Source: Gudongella sp964604145 (GTDB lineage: Bacteria > Bacillota > Clostridia > Tissierellales > Tissierellaceae). From it: 54,374 nucleotides of DNA. Every line of letters begins with the position of its first letter. Position 1 is the stretch's first letter. The translations under genes were made by a program, and so were the position numbers. This document shows positions 24,323 to 33,022 of the stretch, piece after piece. The stretch is taken from positions 1-54,374 of the forward strand of contig CAZRXS010000002.1 of the NCBI GenBank assembly GCA_964604145.1, read 5' to 3'. Under the pieces are notes generated by a model, which searched no databases, was not told the origin of the DNA, and was given only the letters and a program-made list of their open reading frames with translations.

Positions 24323-25855
24323 ATGAAAAGAGCTTTGATAAGTGTATTTGATAAAACAGGAATAGTGGAATTTTCAAAAGGGCTAGTTGAACTTGGATGG
24401 GAGATTATATCAACAGGGGGGACCTACAAGCTACTTAAAGATAATAATATTAAAGTGAAAGAAGTAGGAGAAGTTACAAATTTCCCTGAAATCCTAGATG
24501 GGAGGGTAAAGACCTTAAACCCATATATACATGGTGGAATTCTCTTTAAAAGAGATACAAAAAACCATATAGAAAAAATTGAAGAACTTGGGATAATAGG
24601 GATAGATATGGTAGTTAATAATCTTTATCCATTTGAAGATACAATACATAAGGAAGGTGTTACAGAAGAAGAAATAATTGAAAACATTGACATTGGAGGT
24701 CCTTCAATGATTCGAGCAGCAGCTAAAAATTTTACAGATGTTATAGTTTTAGTCCATCCAAAAGATTATGATAAAGTGTTAGCTGAGCTCAGGGAAAATG
24801 GAGAAATAGATATTGAGACAAAAAAAGACTTTGCAAAAAAAGTTTTTAACTATACAGCATATTATGATGCATTAATTGCCCAATATTTTAATGATGAGTT
24901 GGGAGATGATTTCCCAGAATATTTAACACTTCCCTATAAGAAGAAATCTCAGTTAAGATATGGTGAAAACCCACATCAAAGAGCAAGCTTTTATATAGAC
25001 CACGACGGATTAGAAGGAACAATAGCAGGAATGAACCAACTGCATGGCAAAGAACTATCATACAACAATATAAACGACGCAAATGGGGCCATAAGCTTAC
25101 TAAAAGAGTTTTCTGAGCCAACTGCTGTTGCACTTAAGCATGCTAATCCTTGTGGAGTTGGGAGTGCTGATAATATTGAAGATGCTTTTAAAAAGGCTTA
25201 TGAATGTGATAAACAATCTATTTTTGGAGGTATAATAGCTTTAAATCATGAGGTTACAAAGGGGCTTGCAGATATCTTAAAAGAAATATTTTTAGAGATT
25301 ATAATAGCTCCTAGCTTTTCAAAAGAAGCAATGGAAATATTAATTCAGAAAAAAAATATTAGATTATTAGCAATAGATTCCTTATCTGAATGGAACTATA
25401 AAAGACCGAGCATAAAGCAAGTTGATGGTGGCTTGCTAGTTCAGGATAAAAATATATATCTTTTTGCTGAAGACCTTAATATAGTAACAGATAAATTTCC
25501 AACTGATAATGAAATTGACGATATGATTTTTGCATGGAAAGTGGCAAAGCATATCTCTTCAAATGGTGTTGTAATCGCAAAGGATAACGCAACTCTTGGT
25601 ATAGGTCTAGGTGAAGTAAATAGGTTTTGGGCAGTAGAAAAGGCAATCCAAAGGGCTGGAAAAGAAGCAAAAGGAGCGGTATTAGCATCCGATGGATTTT
25701 TCCCATTTAAGGATTCAATAGAAGTTATTGGGAAAGCAGGCATAGCTTCTATTATTCAACCAGGTGGCTCTATTAAAGATGATGAAGTAGTCAAAGAAGC
25801 AAATCGGTCCCAAATAAAGATGGTGTTTACAGATATTAGACATTTTAGGCATTAG
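24323..25855 (+). CDS. purH: Bifunctional AICAR formyltransferase / IMP cyclohydrolase
   Basis: 510 residues from ATG 24323, after AAGGAGGAG; a TTG at 24293 in frame overlaps purN and is not needed. The N-terminal MGS-like cyclohydrolase domain shows ALISVFDKTGIVEF and STGGTYKLL. The C-terminal formyltransferase has LRYGENPHQRAS and ALKHANPCGV with the catalytic Lys-His. It makes IMP, the end product of the pathway and substrate of GuaB. Together with PurN it is the second user of 10-formyl-THF. The C-terminus (TDIRHFRH) is complete. Confidence 0.97.
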   Translation: MKRALISVFDKTGIVEFSKGLVELGWEIISTGGTYKLLKDNNIKVKEVGEVTNFPEILDGRVKTLNPYIHGGILFKRDTKNHIEKIEELGIIGIDMVVNNLYPFEDTIHKEGVTEEEIIENIDIGGPSMIRAAAKNFTDVIVLVHPKDYDKVLAELRENGEIDIETKKDFAKKVFNYTAYYDALIAQYFNDELGDDFPEYLTLPYKKKSQLRYGENPHQRASFYIDHDGLEGTIAGMNQLHGKELSYNNINDANGAISLLKEFSEPTAVALKHANPCGVGSADNIEDAFKKAYECDKQSIFGGIIALNHEVTKGLADILKEIFLEIIIAPSFSKEAMEILIQKKNIRLLAIDSLSEWNYKRPSIKQVDGGLLVQDKNIYLFAEDLNIVTDKFPTDNEIDDMIFAWKVAKHISSNGVVIAKDNATLGIGLGEVNRFWAVEKAIQRAGKEAKGAVLASDGFFPFKDSIEVIGKAGIASIIQPGGSIKDDEVVKEANRSQIKMVFTDIRHFRH

Positions 25856-25867
25856 GGGGAGGCTTTA

Positions 25868-27121
25868 ATGAAAATACTAGTAATTGGAAGCGGTGGAAGG
25901 GAGCATGCTTTGTGTTGGAAGTTAGGACAATCTAAAATGGTCAGTAAAATTTATTGTGCTTCTGGAAATGGGGGCACAGGACTCCACGCAGAAAACATAC
26001 CTCTAAAGATTAATGATTTAGAAGGCTTACTCGATTTTGCTTTAAAAGAAAAAATAGATTTAACCATAGTTGGACCAGAAGACCCTCTTGTTCATGGAAT
26101 AGTTGATTTATTTAAATCCCATAATTTAAAGATATTTGGTCCAGATAAATTTAGTGCAAGGCTTGAAGGAAGTAAAGATTTCGCTAAAGAATTTATGATA
26201 AAATATAATATTCCTACTGCTAACTATAAGACATTTTATGATTTTGATTCTGCTATAAATGGAATAGAAAGTTTCTCTTATCCTTTAGTAATAAAAGCCG
26301 ATGGACTTTGTGCTGGTAAAGGCGTTACAATTTGCGAAGATAAAGAAACTGCAAGGAACATTTTAGATGAGATATTAAATAAAAAAGTATTTGGTAAAGA
26401 AGGAACAAAGGTGGTAGTGGAAGAGTTTTTACAAGGAGTTGAAGCTTCATTACTTTGTTTTGTATCCCATAATAAAATATTTCCAATGGAAAGTGCTAAG
26501 GATTACAAACAGATATACGAAGGCGATAAGGGCCCAAATACTGGGGGAATTGGTTGCTATTCTCCAAACCATTTATTTAACGAATCCTTAAAAGATATAA
26601 TTAAAACAGAAGTTTTGGATAAAGTAGAGATTGGTTTAGATAAAGAAGGCCATGATTATACAGGCATACTCTTTATAGGATTTATGATAGATAAAAATAT
26701 TCCAAAAGTGTTGGAATTTAATGTAAGATTCGGAGACCCTGAAAGTCAAGTGGTTCTTCCTAGGTTAAAATCTGATCTTGCCCAAGTGCTTTTGAAAGCA
26801 ATAGAAGGTGACTTAGAAGAAAAAGATTTAATATGGAATAAAGAACCTTGTGTAACAGTGGTACTAACATCGCAAGGATACCCAGGAGAGTATATAAAAG
26901 GCTATAAGATAAGAGGATTAGATGACATGCCAGAAGAGATTATTGTATTTCATAATGGAAGCAAAAGAGAGGGAGGCTTTTTTTTAACAAATGGAGGCAG
27001 GGTACTCTCTATAACTTGTCTAGGAGAAATAAAAGAAGCTAGGGAAAATATCTATCGGTCAATAAAAATTTTGGACTTTGAGGGTCTAAGCTATAGAAAA
27101 GATATTGCAGAACTTAAATAA
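25868..27121 (+). CDS. purD: Phosphoribosylamine-glycine ligase (GAR synthetase)
   Basis: 417 residues, ATP-grasp ligase that uses the unstable PurF product. MKILVIGSGGREHALCWKL, VGPEDPLVHGI, ADGLCAGKGVTI and LEFNVRFGDPESQ are clear family motifs. ATG 25868 follows GGGGGAGG 12 bp after purH. It is the last gene of the PRPP-riboswitch operon; no obvious terminator follows before the next promoter. Confidence 0.98.
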   Translation: MKILVIGSGGREHALCWKLGQSKMVSKIYCASGNGGTGLHAENIPLKINDLEGLLDFALKEKIDLTIVGPEDPLVHGIVDLFKSHNLKIFGPDKFSARLEGSKDFAKEFMIKYNIPTANYKTFYDFDSAINGIESFSYPLVIKADGLCAGKGVTICEDKETARNILDEILNKKVFGKEGTKVVVEEFLQGVEASLLCFVSHNKIFPMESAKDYKQIYEGDKGPNTGGIGCYSPNHLFNESLKDIIKTEVLDKVEIGLDKEGHDYTGILFIGFMIDKNIPKVLEFNVRFGDPESQVVLPRLKSDLAQVLLKAIEGDLEEKDLIWNKEPCVTVVLTSQGYPGEYIKGYKIRGLDDMPEEIIVFHNGSKREGGFFLTNGGRVLSITCLGEIKEARENIYRSIKILDFEGLSYRKDIAELK

Positions 27122-27157
27122 AAATATAAAATTAATGGTAATTAGCGGTAGATATTG

Positions 27158-27186
27158 TTTAAAATGCTAGAGTAATCTGCTATAGT
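27158..27186 (+). promoter_or_regulatory. Candidate fhs promoter
   Basis: TTTAAA (27158-27163) and TATAGT (27181-27186), 17-bp spacer, with an extended -10 TGc. The remaining leader to 27280 shows no recognised riboswitch. Confidence 0.55.
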
Positions 27187-27280
27187 AGAGGGTAGTAATG
27201 TTTTAAGGATAGTTTAATGAAAGCCTAATGTCAGTGTGTATTTTAAATAACTGATAAAGATCTAAAAAGGGGGAATCAAT

Positions 27281-28951
27281 TTGAAAACAGATGTACAAAT
27301 AGCACAAGAGTCAAAAATGTTACCCATTAGTGAGGTGGCTGCAAAGATAGGTATCTCAGAAGATGATTTAATTCATTATGGTAAGTATAAGGCGAAAGTA
27401 TCCTTAGATGTATTAGAAAGACTAAAGGATAAACCTGATGGGAAATTGATACTTGTAACCGCAATAACTCCTACACCAGCTGGGGAAGGAAAGACAACTA
27501 CTAATATCGGACTTTCTATGGGCCTAAATAAAATTGGCAAGACAGCAATAACAGCTCTTAGAGAGCCGTCACTAGGGCCAAGTTTTGGTATGAAAGGTGG
27601 AGCTGCAGGTGGTGGATTTGCACAAGTTGTACCTATGGAAGATATCAACCTCCATTTTACAGGAGACTTTCATGCAATAACAACAGCAAACAATCTTATA
27701 TCAGCACTTTTAGATAATCATATTCACCAAGGCAATGCACTAGGAATTGATCCAAGAAGGGTTGTATGGAAAAGAGTAATGGATATGAATGATAGAGCCT
27801 TGAGAAATATAGTTGTAGGCTTAGGTGGAAAGCCAGATGGAATGCCACGAGAGGATGGATTTGATATAACTGTTGCATCAGAAATAATGGCTATATTCTG
27901 TTTAGCTTCAGACTTAGAAGACTTAAAAAGAAGAGTTTCAGAAATTGTTATTGCTTATAAATTTGATGGAAGTCCAGTATATGCTAAAGATGTCCATGCC
28001 CAAGGAGCAGTGGCACTTCTCTTTAAGGATGCTATAGCACCTAATCTTGTTCAAACTTTAGAGAATACACCAGCCTTAATTCACGGTGGACCATTTGCTA
28101 ATATAGCTCATGGTTGTAACTCAATGTTAGCAACTAAATTAGGCTTAAAACTCGCTGATTATACCGTAACTGAAGCAGGTTTTGGAGCAGATCTTGGAGC
28201 AGAGAAATTTTTTGACATAAAAGCTAGATTTGGAAATCTTAAACCAGATGCAACTGTTATAGTTGGAACTGTTAGAGCACTAAAACATCACGGTGGAGCC
28301 AAAAAAGATGAATTAGGAATAGAAAATCTTGACTTTCTTTCAAAAGGATTTAAAAACCTTGAAAAACATATTGAAAATGTTAACAAATTTGGAGTTCCTG
28401 CAGTTGTTGCAATAAATATATTCCCTACTGATACTCAAGCAGAACTTGACTTTATCCTTAATAGATGCAAAGAAATGGGAGTTGCTGCTGTTTTATCTGA
28501 TGTATGGGCAAATGGCGGAGATGGTGGTGTAGAGATGGCTAAGGCTGTAGTTGAAGTTGCTGAAAAAGGCGAAGCTAACTTTAAACCTCTTTACGATGTA
28601 AATGATACCATAGCTGAAAAAATTGAAAAGATAGCAGTAGAGATTTATGGGGCAGATGGTGTTGACTTTACAAATAAATGTCAAAAACAAATTGACAATA
28701 TTGAGAAAATGGGTTTTGATAAAATGCCGATTTGTATGGCTAAAACTCAATACTCATTATCAGATGATCCACTACTATTAGGAAGACCCGAAGGTTTTAG
28801 AATAACAGTTAGAGATATTAAAGTTTCTAGAGGAGCAGGATTTTTAGTAGCTTTAACTGGAGAAATAATGACTATGCCAGGGCTGCCAAGGGTTCCAGCT
28901 GCAGATAATATAGATATATTGGAAAGTGGAGAAATAGTAGGCTTATTCTAG
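27281..28951 (+). CDS. fhs: Formate-tetrahydrofolate ligase
   Basis: 556 residues, full length. It makes 10-formyl-THF from formate, THF and ATP in the cytoplasm. The P-loop TPTPAGEGKTTTNIGL (about 64-79), REPSLGPSFGMKGGAAGGG and VVAINIFPTDT are characteristic. TTG 27281 follows a GGGGG ribosome site at 7 nt. It follows purD and has its own promoter candidate. The product feeds PurN and PurH, and the enzyme is also the methyl-branch entry in glycine/one-carbon metabolism of Clostridia. Confidence 0.98.
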   Translation: MKTDVQIAQESKMLPISEVAAKIGISEDDLIHYGKYKAKVSLDVLERLKDKPDGKLILVTAITPTPAGEGKTTTNIGLSMGLNKIGKTAITALREPSLGPSFGMKGGAAGGGFAQVVPMEDINLHFTGDFHAITTANNLISALLDNHIHQGNALGIDPRRVVWKRVMDMNDRALRNIVVGLGGKPDGMPREDGFDITVASEIMAIFCLASDLEDLKRRVSEIVIAYKFDGSPVYAKDVHAQGAVALLFKDAIAPNLVQTLENTPALIHGGPFANIAHGCNSMLATKLGLKLADYTVTEAGFGADLGAEKFFDIKARFGNLKPDATVIVGTVRALKHHGGAKKDELGIENLDFLSKGFKNLEKHIENVNKFGVPAVVAINIFPTDTQAELDFILNRCKEMGVAAVLSDVWANGGDGGVEMAKAVVEVAEKGEANFKPLYDVNDTIAEKIEKIAVEIYGADGVDFTNKCQKQIDNIEKMGFDKMPICMAKTQYSLSDDPLLLGRPEGFRITVRDIKVSRGAGFLVALTGEIMTMPGLPRVPAADNIDILESGEIVGLF

Positions 28952-28961
28952 ATTTTAATTT

Positions 28962-28985
28962 GCTGGGTGAAATACCCAGCTTTTT
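28962..28985 (+). terminator. fhs terminator
   Basis: GCTGGGT (28962-28968), loop GAAAT, ACCCAGC (28974-28980), then TTTTT. It lies 10 bp after the stop. Confidence 0.93.
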
Positions 28986-28986
28986 A

Positions 28987-29015
28987 TTTACATTTACGCT
29001 TTTATACTGTACTAT
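28987..29015 (+). promoter_or_regulatory. Candidate promoter of the YerC-like gene
   Basis: TTTACA (28987-28992) and TACTAT (29010-29015), 17-bp spacer, immediately after the fhs terminator. Confidence 0.55.
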
Positions 29016-29055
29016 AGAAGTAGGCTAAACTAAATTAAAGATAGGGGTGGGTAAT

Positions 29056-29364
29056 ATGGTCTACAACTCTAAAATAAAAAGCAAGCAAGCTGATAGCTTA
29101 TTTGAAGCTGTCTTAGCACTTGAAAACATGGATGAGTGTTACAGATTCTTTGAGGATATTTGTACAATCAAAGAGGTTCAAGCTATCGCACAAAGGTTTG
29201 AAGTAGCAAAGCTATTAAAAAACAATAAGACCTACAATGAGATTGAAGAAGCAACAGGGGCATCAACAGCAACCATAAGTCGTATTAACAGGTCTTTAAA
29301 TTATGGTGCAGATGGTTATAAGATAGTTTTTGAAAGACTCGGTTTAATAGAAAGTGATAAGTAG
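29056..29364 (+). CDS. YerC/YecD-family TrpR-like regulator
   Basis: 102 residues from ATG 29056, 5 nt after GGGGTGG; a GTG at 29047 overlaps that site. All-helical, with the TrpR-superfamily DNA-binding segment EVQAIAQRFEVAKLLKNNKTYNEIEEATGASTATISRINRSLNYG, in which the helix-turn-helix is about residues 60-82. This is the YerC/YecD family found in Firmicutes as a small stand-alone protein; its effector and targets are not established. Monocistronic, with its own promoter candidate and terminator. Confidence 0.88.
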   Translation: MVYNSKIKSKQADSLFEAVLALENMDECYRFFEDICTIKEVQAIAQRFEVAKLLKNNKTYNEIEEATGASTATISRINRSLNYGADGYKIVFERLGLIESDK

Positions 29365-29412
29365 GAAAAGGATTTCTCGAATGAAAATGGAACTTATATA
29401 ATGGACAGTTAT

Positions 29413-29448
29413 AAAAAAGAGCCTTAATATTATATAGGTTCTTTTTTT
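29413..29448 (+). terminator. Terminator of the YerC-like gene
   Basis: A-run plus AGAGCCT pairs with AGGTTCT (one G-U) and a T-run, loop about 11 nt, 48 bp after the stop. Confidence 0.85.
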
Positions 29449-29517
29449 GTGCGGAAAATTTATATGAAATAGGGGCATTAGTGACAGGTCAGTAGATCAA
29501 TGTGCCATAAGAAATCC

Positions 29518-29591
29518 TGTCATTCAGAGGAGCGTAGCGACGAAGAATCTGTATTTTAGATCAAAGATTCCTCGTTACACTCGGAATGACA
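29518..29591. repeat. Dispersed palindromic repeat (TGTCATTC...GGAATGACA type)
   Basis: TGTCATTC at 29518-29525 and GGAATGACA at 29583-29591 are the ends of an imperfect inverted repeat whose arms also pair AAGAATCT with AGATTCCT. Similar TGTCATTC-GAGCGTAGCGA-GAATCT elements are scattered in many Firmicute genomes (general knowledge; not searched here). It lies between the convergent YerC-like gene and the GDPD operon. No gene lies in 29449-29627. Confidence 0.8.
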
Positions 29592-29627
29592 AACTTTTCT
29601 TGGCTGCACAACATTAACTTTTAAGCA

Positions 29628-30434
29628 TTATTTAGGAATGAAACTATCAAAGATAAACAAATCAAATATGTCTTTATTTTTTTCGTATTCTGACTGTGAT
29701 TTTATTGTATAAGCTATTAATGGTACTTTAAATAATTTTTTATTAATCCTTAAAGAAAGGTTGCTTTTATCACGATGATCATATGCTATAAAATCTGGTT
29801 TCGTAAGAAAGTTTAGCATTAGATTTTTCATTAAAAAATTAATTATTAAGTTTTTCTTATTTTCCTTAAAAAAGTCTAGTGACAATTGACCTCTTGTAGT
29901 TTTTGGCCTATTTTTTTTATACCAAAGCAATATCGAGGGGTTAAAAGATTCAACAGCATAAACACCATTGTAAGCATCTAATAAAGGTGCGATTACTTCA
30001 CAAATTTTAGTATCAGTTCCCATATTAAGTTTAATCTCTACGATTATAGGAACCTGATCATTTATTATAGATAATACATCTTCTAAGAGTGGAATCTTAT
30101 TATCTGTTTCAAATAGATACAAATCTTGTAGGTCATTATAAGCTAAATCAGATATGTTTTTATCTACACCACATACTCTTAAAAGATTTAAATCATGGAC
30201 AACAACGGGGATATTATCTTTTGTAATTCGTACATCAATTTCTATCCCGTAACCTTTATCTATTGCTAGTTGAAAGGCAGGCAAGGTGTTTTCAGGAGTG
30301 CTTTTATTATTGAACAATCCTCTATGGGCATAATGCCTATTTAAAAACGGCTCTATCTTATTTTTTCTTTTTTTACCTGGATAAATAGTATAAAAATATA
30401 AAAATAGTAAAGCTAAAATAAAACTAAAAAACAT
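29628..30434 (-). CDS. Membrane-anchored glycerophosphodiester phosphodiesterase
   Basis: 268 residues with one N-terminal hydrophobic segment (FFSFILALLFLYFYTIYPG) and then a GDPD TIM barrel. The signature residues are visible: YAHRGLFNNKSTPENTLPAF (His, Arg, Glu, Asn), GIEIDVRITKDNIPVVVHDLNL (metal Glu/Asp and catalytic His) and VEIKL. It hydrolyses glycerophosphodiesters from lipid head groups to glycerol-3-phosphate and an alcohol. ATG follows AGGAGA. It starts 10 bp after the MFS gene, so the two form one minus-strand operon. Confidence 0.9.
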   Translation of the reverse strand: MFFSFILALLFLYFYTIYPGKKRKNKIEPFLNRHYAHRGLFNNKSTPENTLPAFQLAIDKGYGIEIDVRITKDNIPVVVHDLNLLRVCGVDKNISDLAYNDLQDLYLFETDNKIPLLEDVLSIINDQVPIIVEIKLNMGTDTKICEVIAPLLDAYNGVYAVESFNPSILLWYKKNRPKTTRGQLSLDFFKENKKNLIINFLMKNLMLNFLTKPDFIAYDHRDKSNLSLRINKKLFKVPLIAYTIKSQSEYEKNKDIFDLFIFDSFIPK

Positions 30435-30444
30435 AAAATCTCTC

Positions 30445-31725
30445 CTAATCGTCTATATCAAAATTGTCTAACTTGTTTTTTATTATTGGCTTTGAATCAC
30501 CGTGCTTTACAAAGAGCATTGTGACCAAAGATGCTAAAGAAAAGAATAGAGAGTATGGGAAAAGAGTACGATAGCTAACATTTTCCAACAAAAATCCTGA
30601 TAATATGGGTGTAAATATTTGGGCAGACATTGAAAAAGTGTAATAAAGTCCTGTGTATTTCCCTATATCGCTACTAGAACTTATCTCTACTACCATAGGA
30701 TATGAGTTAACGCTAATAGCAGCCCAACCGATACCAGTAAAGGCGAAAACAACATTTATAAGTGGTGAATATTCAACAAATAAAAATCCAAAGAAATAAG
30801 ATAGACTCATTAAACTTATACCAATAATAATAGTTTTCTTTCTACCGATCCTACTAGAGATAAATCCTATGGGTATATAAGATAAAATTGCAGCCCCTGT
30901 GGCAACAAGAAGTGCATTGGCAAAACCTCCGCCCTGAAGGTTCCAAATACGTGTAGCATATCTTGAAAATGCTGTAGTTACGGCATTATAAGCTGTAAAC
31001 CATAGAAAAATTGAAGCAAGTATAAAATAAAGACTTCTTTTAACATCCCCTGGCATTTTTTGTCCATGAGCACCGTTAGCTAGTTTTCCATCTTCATCTT
31101 GCTTATCATTAAAACTCTGCATCTCTTTTGAAAGTTTATTCTCTTTAATTGTTAGAAGTAATACTATAACAGCAGAGAGCATTAAAATCCCAATAGTTAA
31201 AAAAACATAAAAATAGCTTGGATTCTCTACTTTAGGAATCAATATTCTCATCACCAAAAGAGAAAAGATTGCTCCAACTGCTCCCATAAGATTTATTATG
31301 GCATTAGCCTTTGATCTAAGAGGTTTTGGTGTTAAATCTGGCATAAGTGCAACTGCCGGTGAGCGGTAGAGGCTCATTGAAAGCAAAACAACACCTAATG
31401 CTATAAAAAACAATGGAAAATTCTTTGTTAAGTCCGCATAAGGTATCAATAGCATAAAAATTACCGCAATAAGAGTACCCGCAATTATAAATGGTGTTCT
31501 CTTTCCCAATCGTGTATTTGCTTTATCGGATAATGCACCAAAAAAAGGAAGTAGAAAAAGTGCCAATGCATTATCTAAAGCCATAATAGCTCCTGTTAAT
31601 GTTTCCCCTATGGAGAATGTATTTTGAAGTATTAGTGGGATTATATTATCATAAAGTTGCCAAAATGCTGATATTGATAGGAATGCAAGACCAATAAAAA
31701 AAGTTCTCTTTGTGTTAAGTTTCAC
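30445..31725 (-). CDS. MFS transporter, GPH/SLC45-like
   Basis: 426 residues with about 12 transmembrane segments. FGALSDKANTRLGKRTPFIIAGT is the loop 2-3 MFS motif of the type seen in sugar:cation (GPH/SLC45-like) carriers, and GFISSRIGRKKTIIIG repeats it in the second half. The substrate is unknown; the downstream GDPD gene hints at glycerophosphodiesters or related solutes, but this is only context. The start is GTG (31725), 6 nt after AGGAGG. Its promoter faces the marR promoter across a shared inverted repeat. Confidence 0.82.
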   Translation of the reverse strand: MKLNTKRTFFIGLAFLSISAFWQLYDNIIPLILQNTFSIGETLTGAIMALDNALALFLLPFFGALSDKANTRLGKRTPFIIAGTLIAVIFMLLIPYADLTKNFPLFFIALGVVLLSMSLYRSPAVALMPDLTPKPLRSKANAIINLMGAVGAIFSLLVMRILIPKVENPSYFYVFLTIGILMLSAVIVLLLTIKENKLSKEMQSFNDKQDEDGKLANGAHGQKMPGDVKRSLYFILASIFLWFTAYNAVTTAFSRYATRIWNLQGGGFANALLVATGAAILSYIPIGFISSRIGRKKTIIIGISLMSLSYFFGFLFVEYSPLINVVFAFTGIGWAAISVNSYPMVVEISSSSDIGKYTGLYYTFSMSAQIFTPILSGFLLENVSYRTLFPYSLFFSLASLVTMLFVKHGDSKPIIKNKLDNFDIDD

Positions 31726-31752
31726 TTAGCACCTCCTAGGATTATTATATAA

Positions 31753-31781
31753 ATTATACCACTAAAGAGCTCTTGTGTTAA
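31753..31781 (-). promoter_or_regulatory. Minus-strand promoter for MFS-GDPD
   Basis: On the minus strand, TTAACA (31781-31776), a 17-bp spacer and TATAAT (31758-31753), 28 bp ahead of the GTG start. Confidence 0.75.
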
Positions 31782-31811
31782 TAATTGCATAGCAAGGTAT
31801 TGCAATTATTA
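31779..31811. promoter_or_regulatory. Inverted repeat shared by divergent promoters, candidate MarR operator
   Basis: TAATAATTGCA (31779-31789) and TGCAATTATTA (31801-31811) are perfect 11-bp arms around an 11-bp centre. The left arm touches the -35 of the MFS promoter and the right arm covers the -35 of the marR promoter. Extra TTAAT-rich repeats (31828-31857) lie between the marR promoter and its ribosome site. Confidence 0.65.
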
Positions 31812-31828
31812 TAAAAAGGGTATATAGT
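31800..31828 (+). promoter_or_regulatory. marR-ABC operon promoter
   Basis: TTGCAA (31800-31805) and TATAGT (31823-31828), 17-bp spacer, overlapping the right arm of the inverted repeat. Confidence 0.75.
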
Positions 31829-31871
31829 TAATAGTATTAATAGTTAATGGTGTTAATCAAGGAGGGGACTT

Positions 31872-32321
31872 ATGAATAAGAAAGTTTTAAAACTAGAACT
31901 AATAGATAGTCTTGAAAAAATATATTATATGGAAGCTTTTAGTCAACTTGCCGAATTTTTACAAGGAGAACTTTATTTATTGCGATTTTTAGCATTAAAC
32001 AAAGAAGTGGAAATTGGTCCATCGGAACTAAGTGAACGGCTACACATGTCTAGGCCAAGGATTACTGCAACTATTTCTGCTTTAAGAAAGAAAGGTTTTG
32101 TTAATACAGAGTTAGATAAAAAAGATAGACGAAGATTAAAGGTGAGAATAACAAAAAAAGGTATAGATTATATAATTAAAAAACAAGCTCTTGTGGATGA
32201 AAATTTTGAAGAGTTTATAAATGGAATTGGTGAAGAGGACACAAAAGAACTTATAAGAATAGTAGACTTGGCAGTAGAAATTATGAAAAATAAAAAAAGT
32301 TTAAATGGAGAAAAGCTATGA
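31872..32321 (+). CDS. MarR-family transcriptional regulator
   Basis: 149 residues. Winged helix with recognition helix SRPRITATISALRKKGFV (about 57-74) and the wing motif DKKDRRRLKVRITKKG, typical of MarR. Dimer helices lie at both ends. MarR proteins usually repress an adjacent transporter and respond to small lipophilic ligands. ATG follows AAGGAGGGG. The stop overlaps the ABC ATPase start by 4 bp. The inverted repeat in the divergent intergenic region is its likely target. Confidence 0.93.
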   Translation: MNKKVLKLELIDSLEKIYYMEAFSQLAEFLQGELYLLRFLALNKEVEIGPSELSERLHMSRPRITATISALRKKGFVNTELDKKDRRRLKVRITKKGIDYIIKKQALVDENFEEFINGIGEEDTKELIRIVDLAVEIMKNKKSLNGEKL

Positions 32322-33022
32322 AAGATTTTGTTTACTTAGAAAATGTTCAAAAATATTATCATATGGGAAACCAGGTAATATCAGCTGCTGACGGCGTAAA
32401 TTTCTCTGTCAGTAAGGGTGAATTTTGTGTTATCGTTGGGCCTAGTGGATCTGGTAAGACCACAGTATTAAATATTATAGGTGGAATGGATTCTTGTGAT
32501 GGTGGAAAGATTATGTTGGATGGTTTAAAGGTACACAAACTGAATGAGAGGCAGCTTACAGATTATAGGCGTTATGAGGTGGGTTTTGTCTTTCAATTCT
32601 ATAACTTGATACAAAATCTTACAGCATTAGAGAATGTTGAGCTTGCATCACAGATAAGTAAAAATCCACTAGATCCAAAAGAAGTATTAAAACAGGTAGG
32701 ACTTGAAGACAGGATGGATAACTTTCCAGCTCAGCTTTCAGGGGGAGAACAACAAAGAGTAGCTATTGCAAGAGCCCTTGCAAAAAATCCAAAGCTACTA
32801 CTTTGTGATGAACCAACAGGTGCATTGGATTATGAAACTGGAAAGAACATACTAAAGCTTTTACAAGATAGCTGTAGAATAACTGGGAAAACAGTTATTT
32901 TAATTACACATAATCAAGCAATATCTCCAATGGCAGATAAAATCATCCACCTAAAAAATGGGCAAGTGGGAGAAATAGTCGAAAACCATACTCCTATTCC
33001 TGTTGAAAGGATTGAATGGTAG
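32318..33022 (+). CDS. ABC transporter ATP-binding protein (MacB/LolD type)
   Basis: 234 residues. Walker A GPSGSGKTT, Q-loop FVFQFYNLIQNLT, signature LSGGEQQRVAIARAL, Walker B LLLCDEPTGALD and the switch His in ILITHN are all present. The sequence class is that of ATPases paired with FtsX-like permeases (MacB, LolD, BceA). It overlaps marR by 4 bp upstream and the permease by 7 bp downstream, so the three are a tightly coupled unit. Confidence 0.96.
   Translation: MKDFVYLENVQKYYHMGNQVISAADGVNFSVSKGEFCVIVGPSGSGKTTVLNIIGGMDSCDGGKIMLDGLKVHKLNERQLTDYRRYEVGFVFQFYNLIQNLTALENVELASQISKNPLDPKEVLKQVGLEDRMDNFPAQLSGGEQQRVAIARALAKNPKLLLCDEPTGALDYETGKNILKLLQDSCRITGKTVILITHNQAISPMADKIIHLKNGQVGEIVENHTPIPVERIEW

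Noticed and set aside
27122..27280. THF riboswitch upstream of fhs
   Set aside because: No match to the conserved THF aptamer blocks was seen; only a promoter candidate is present.
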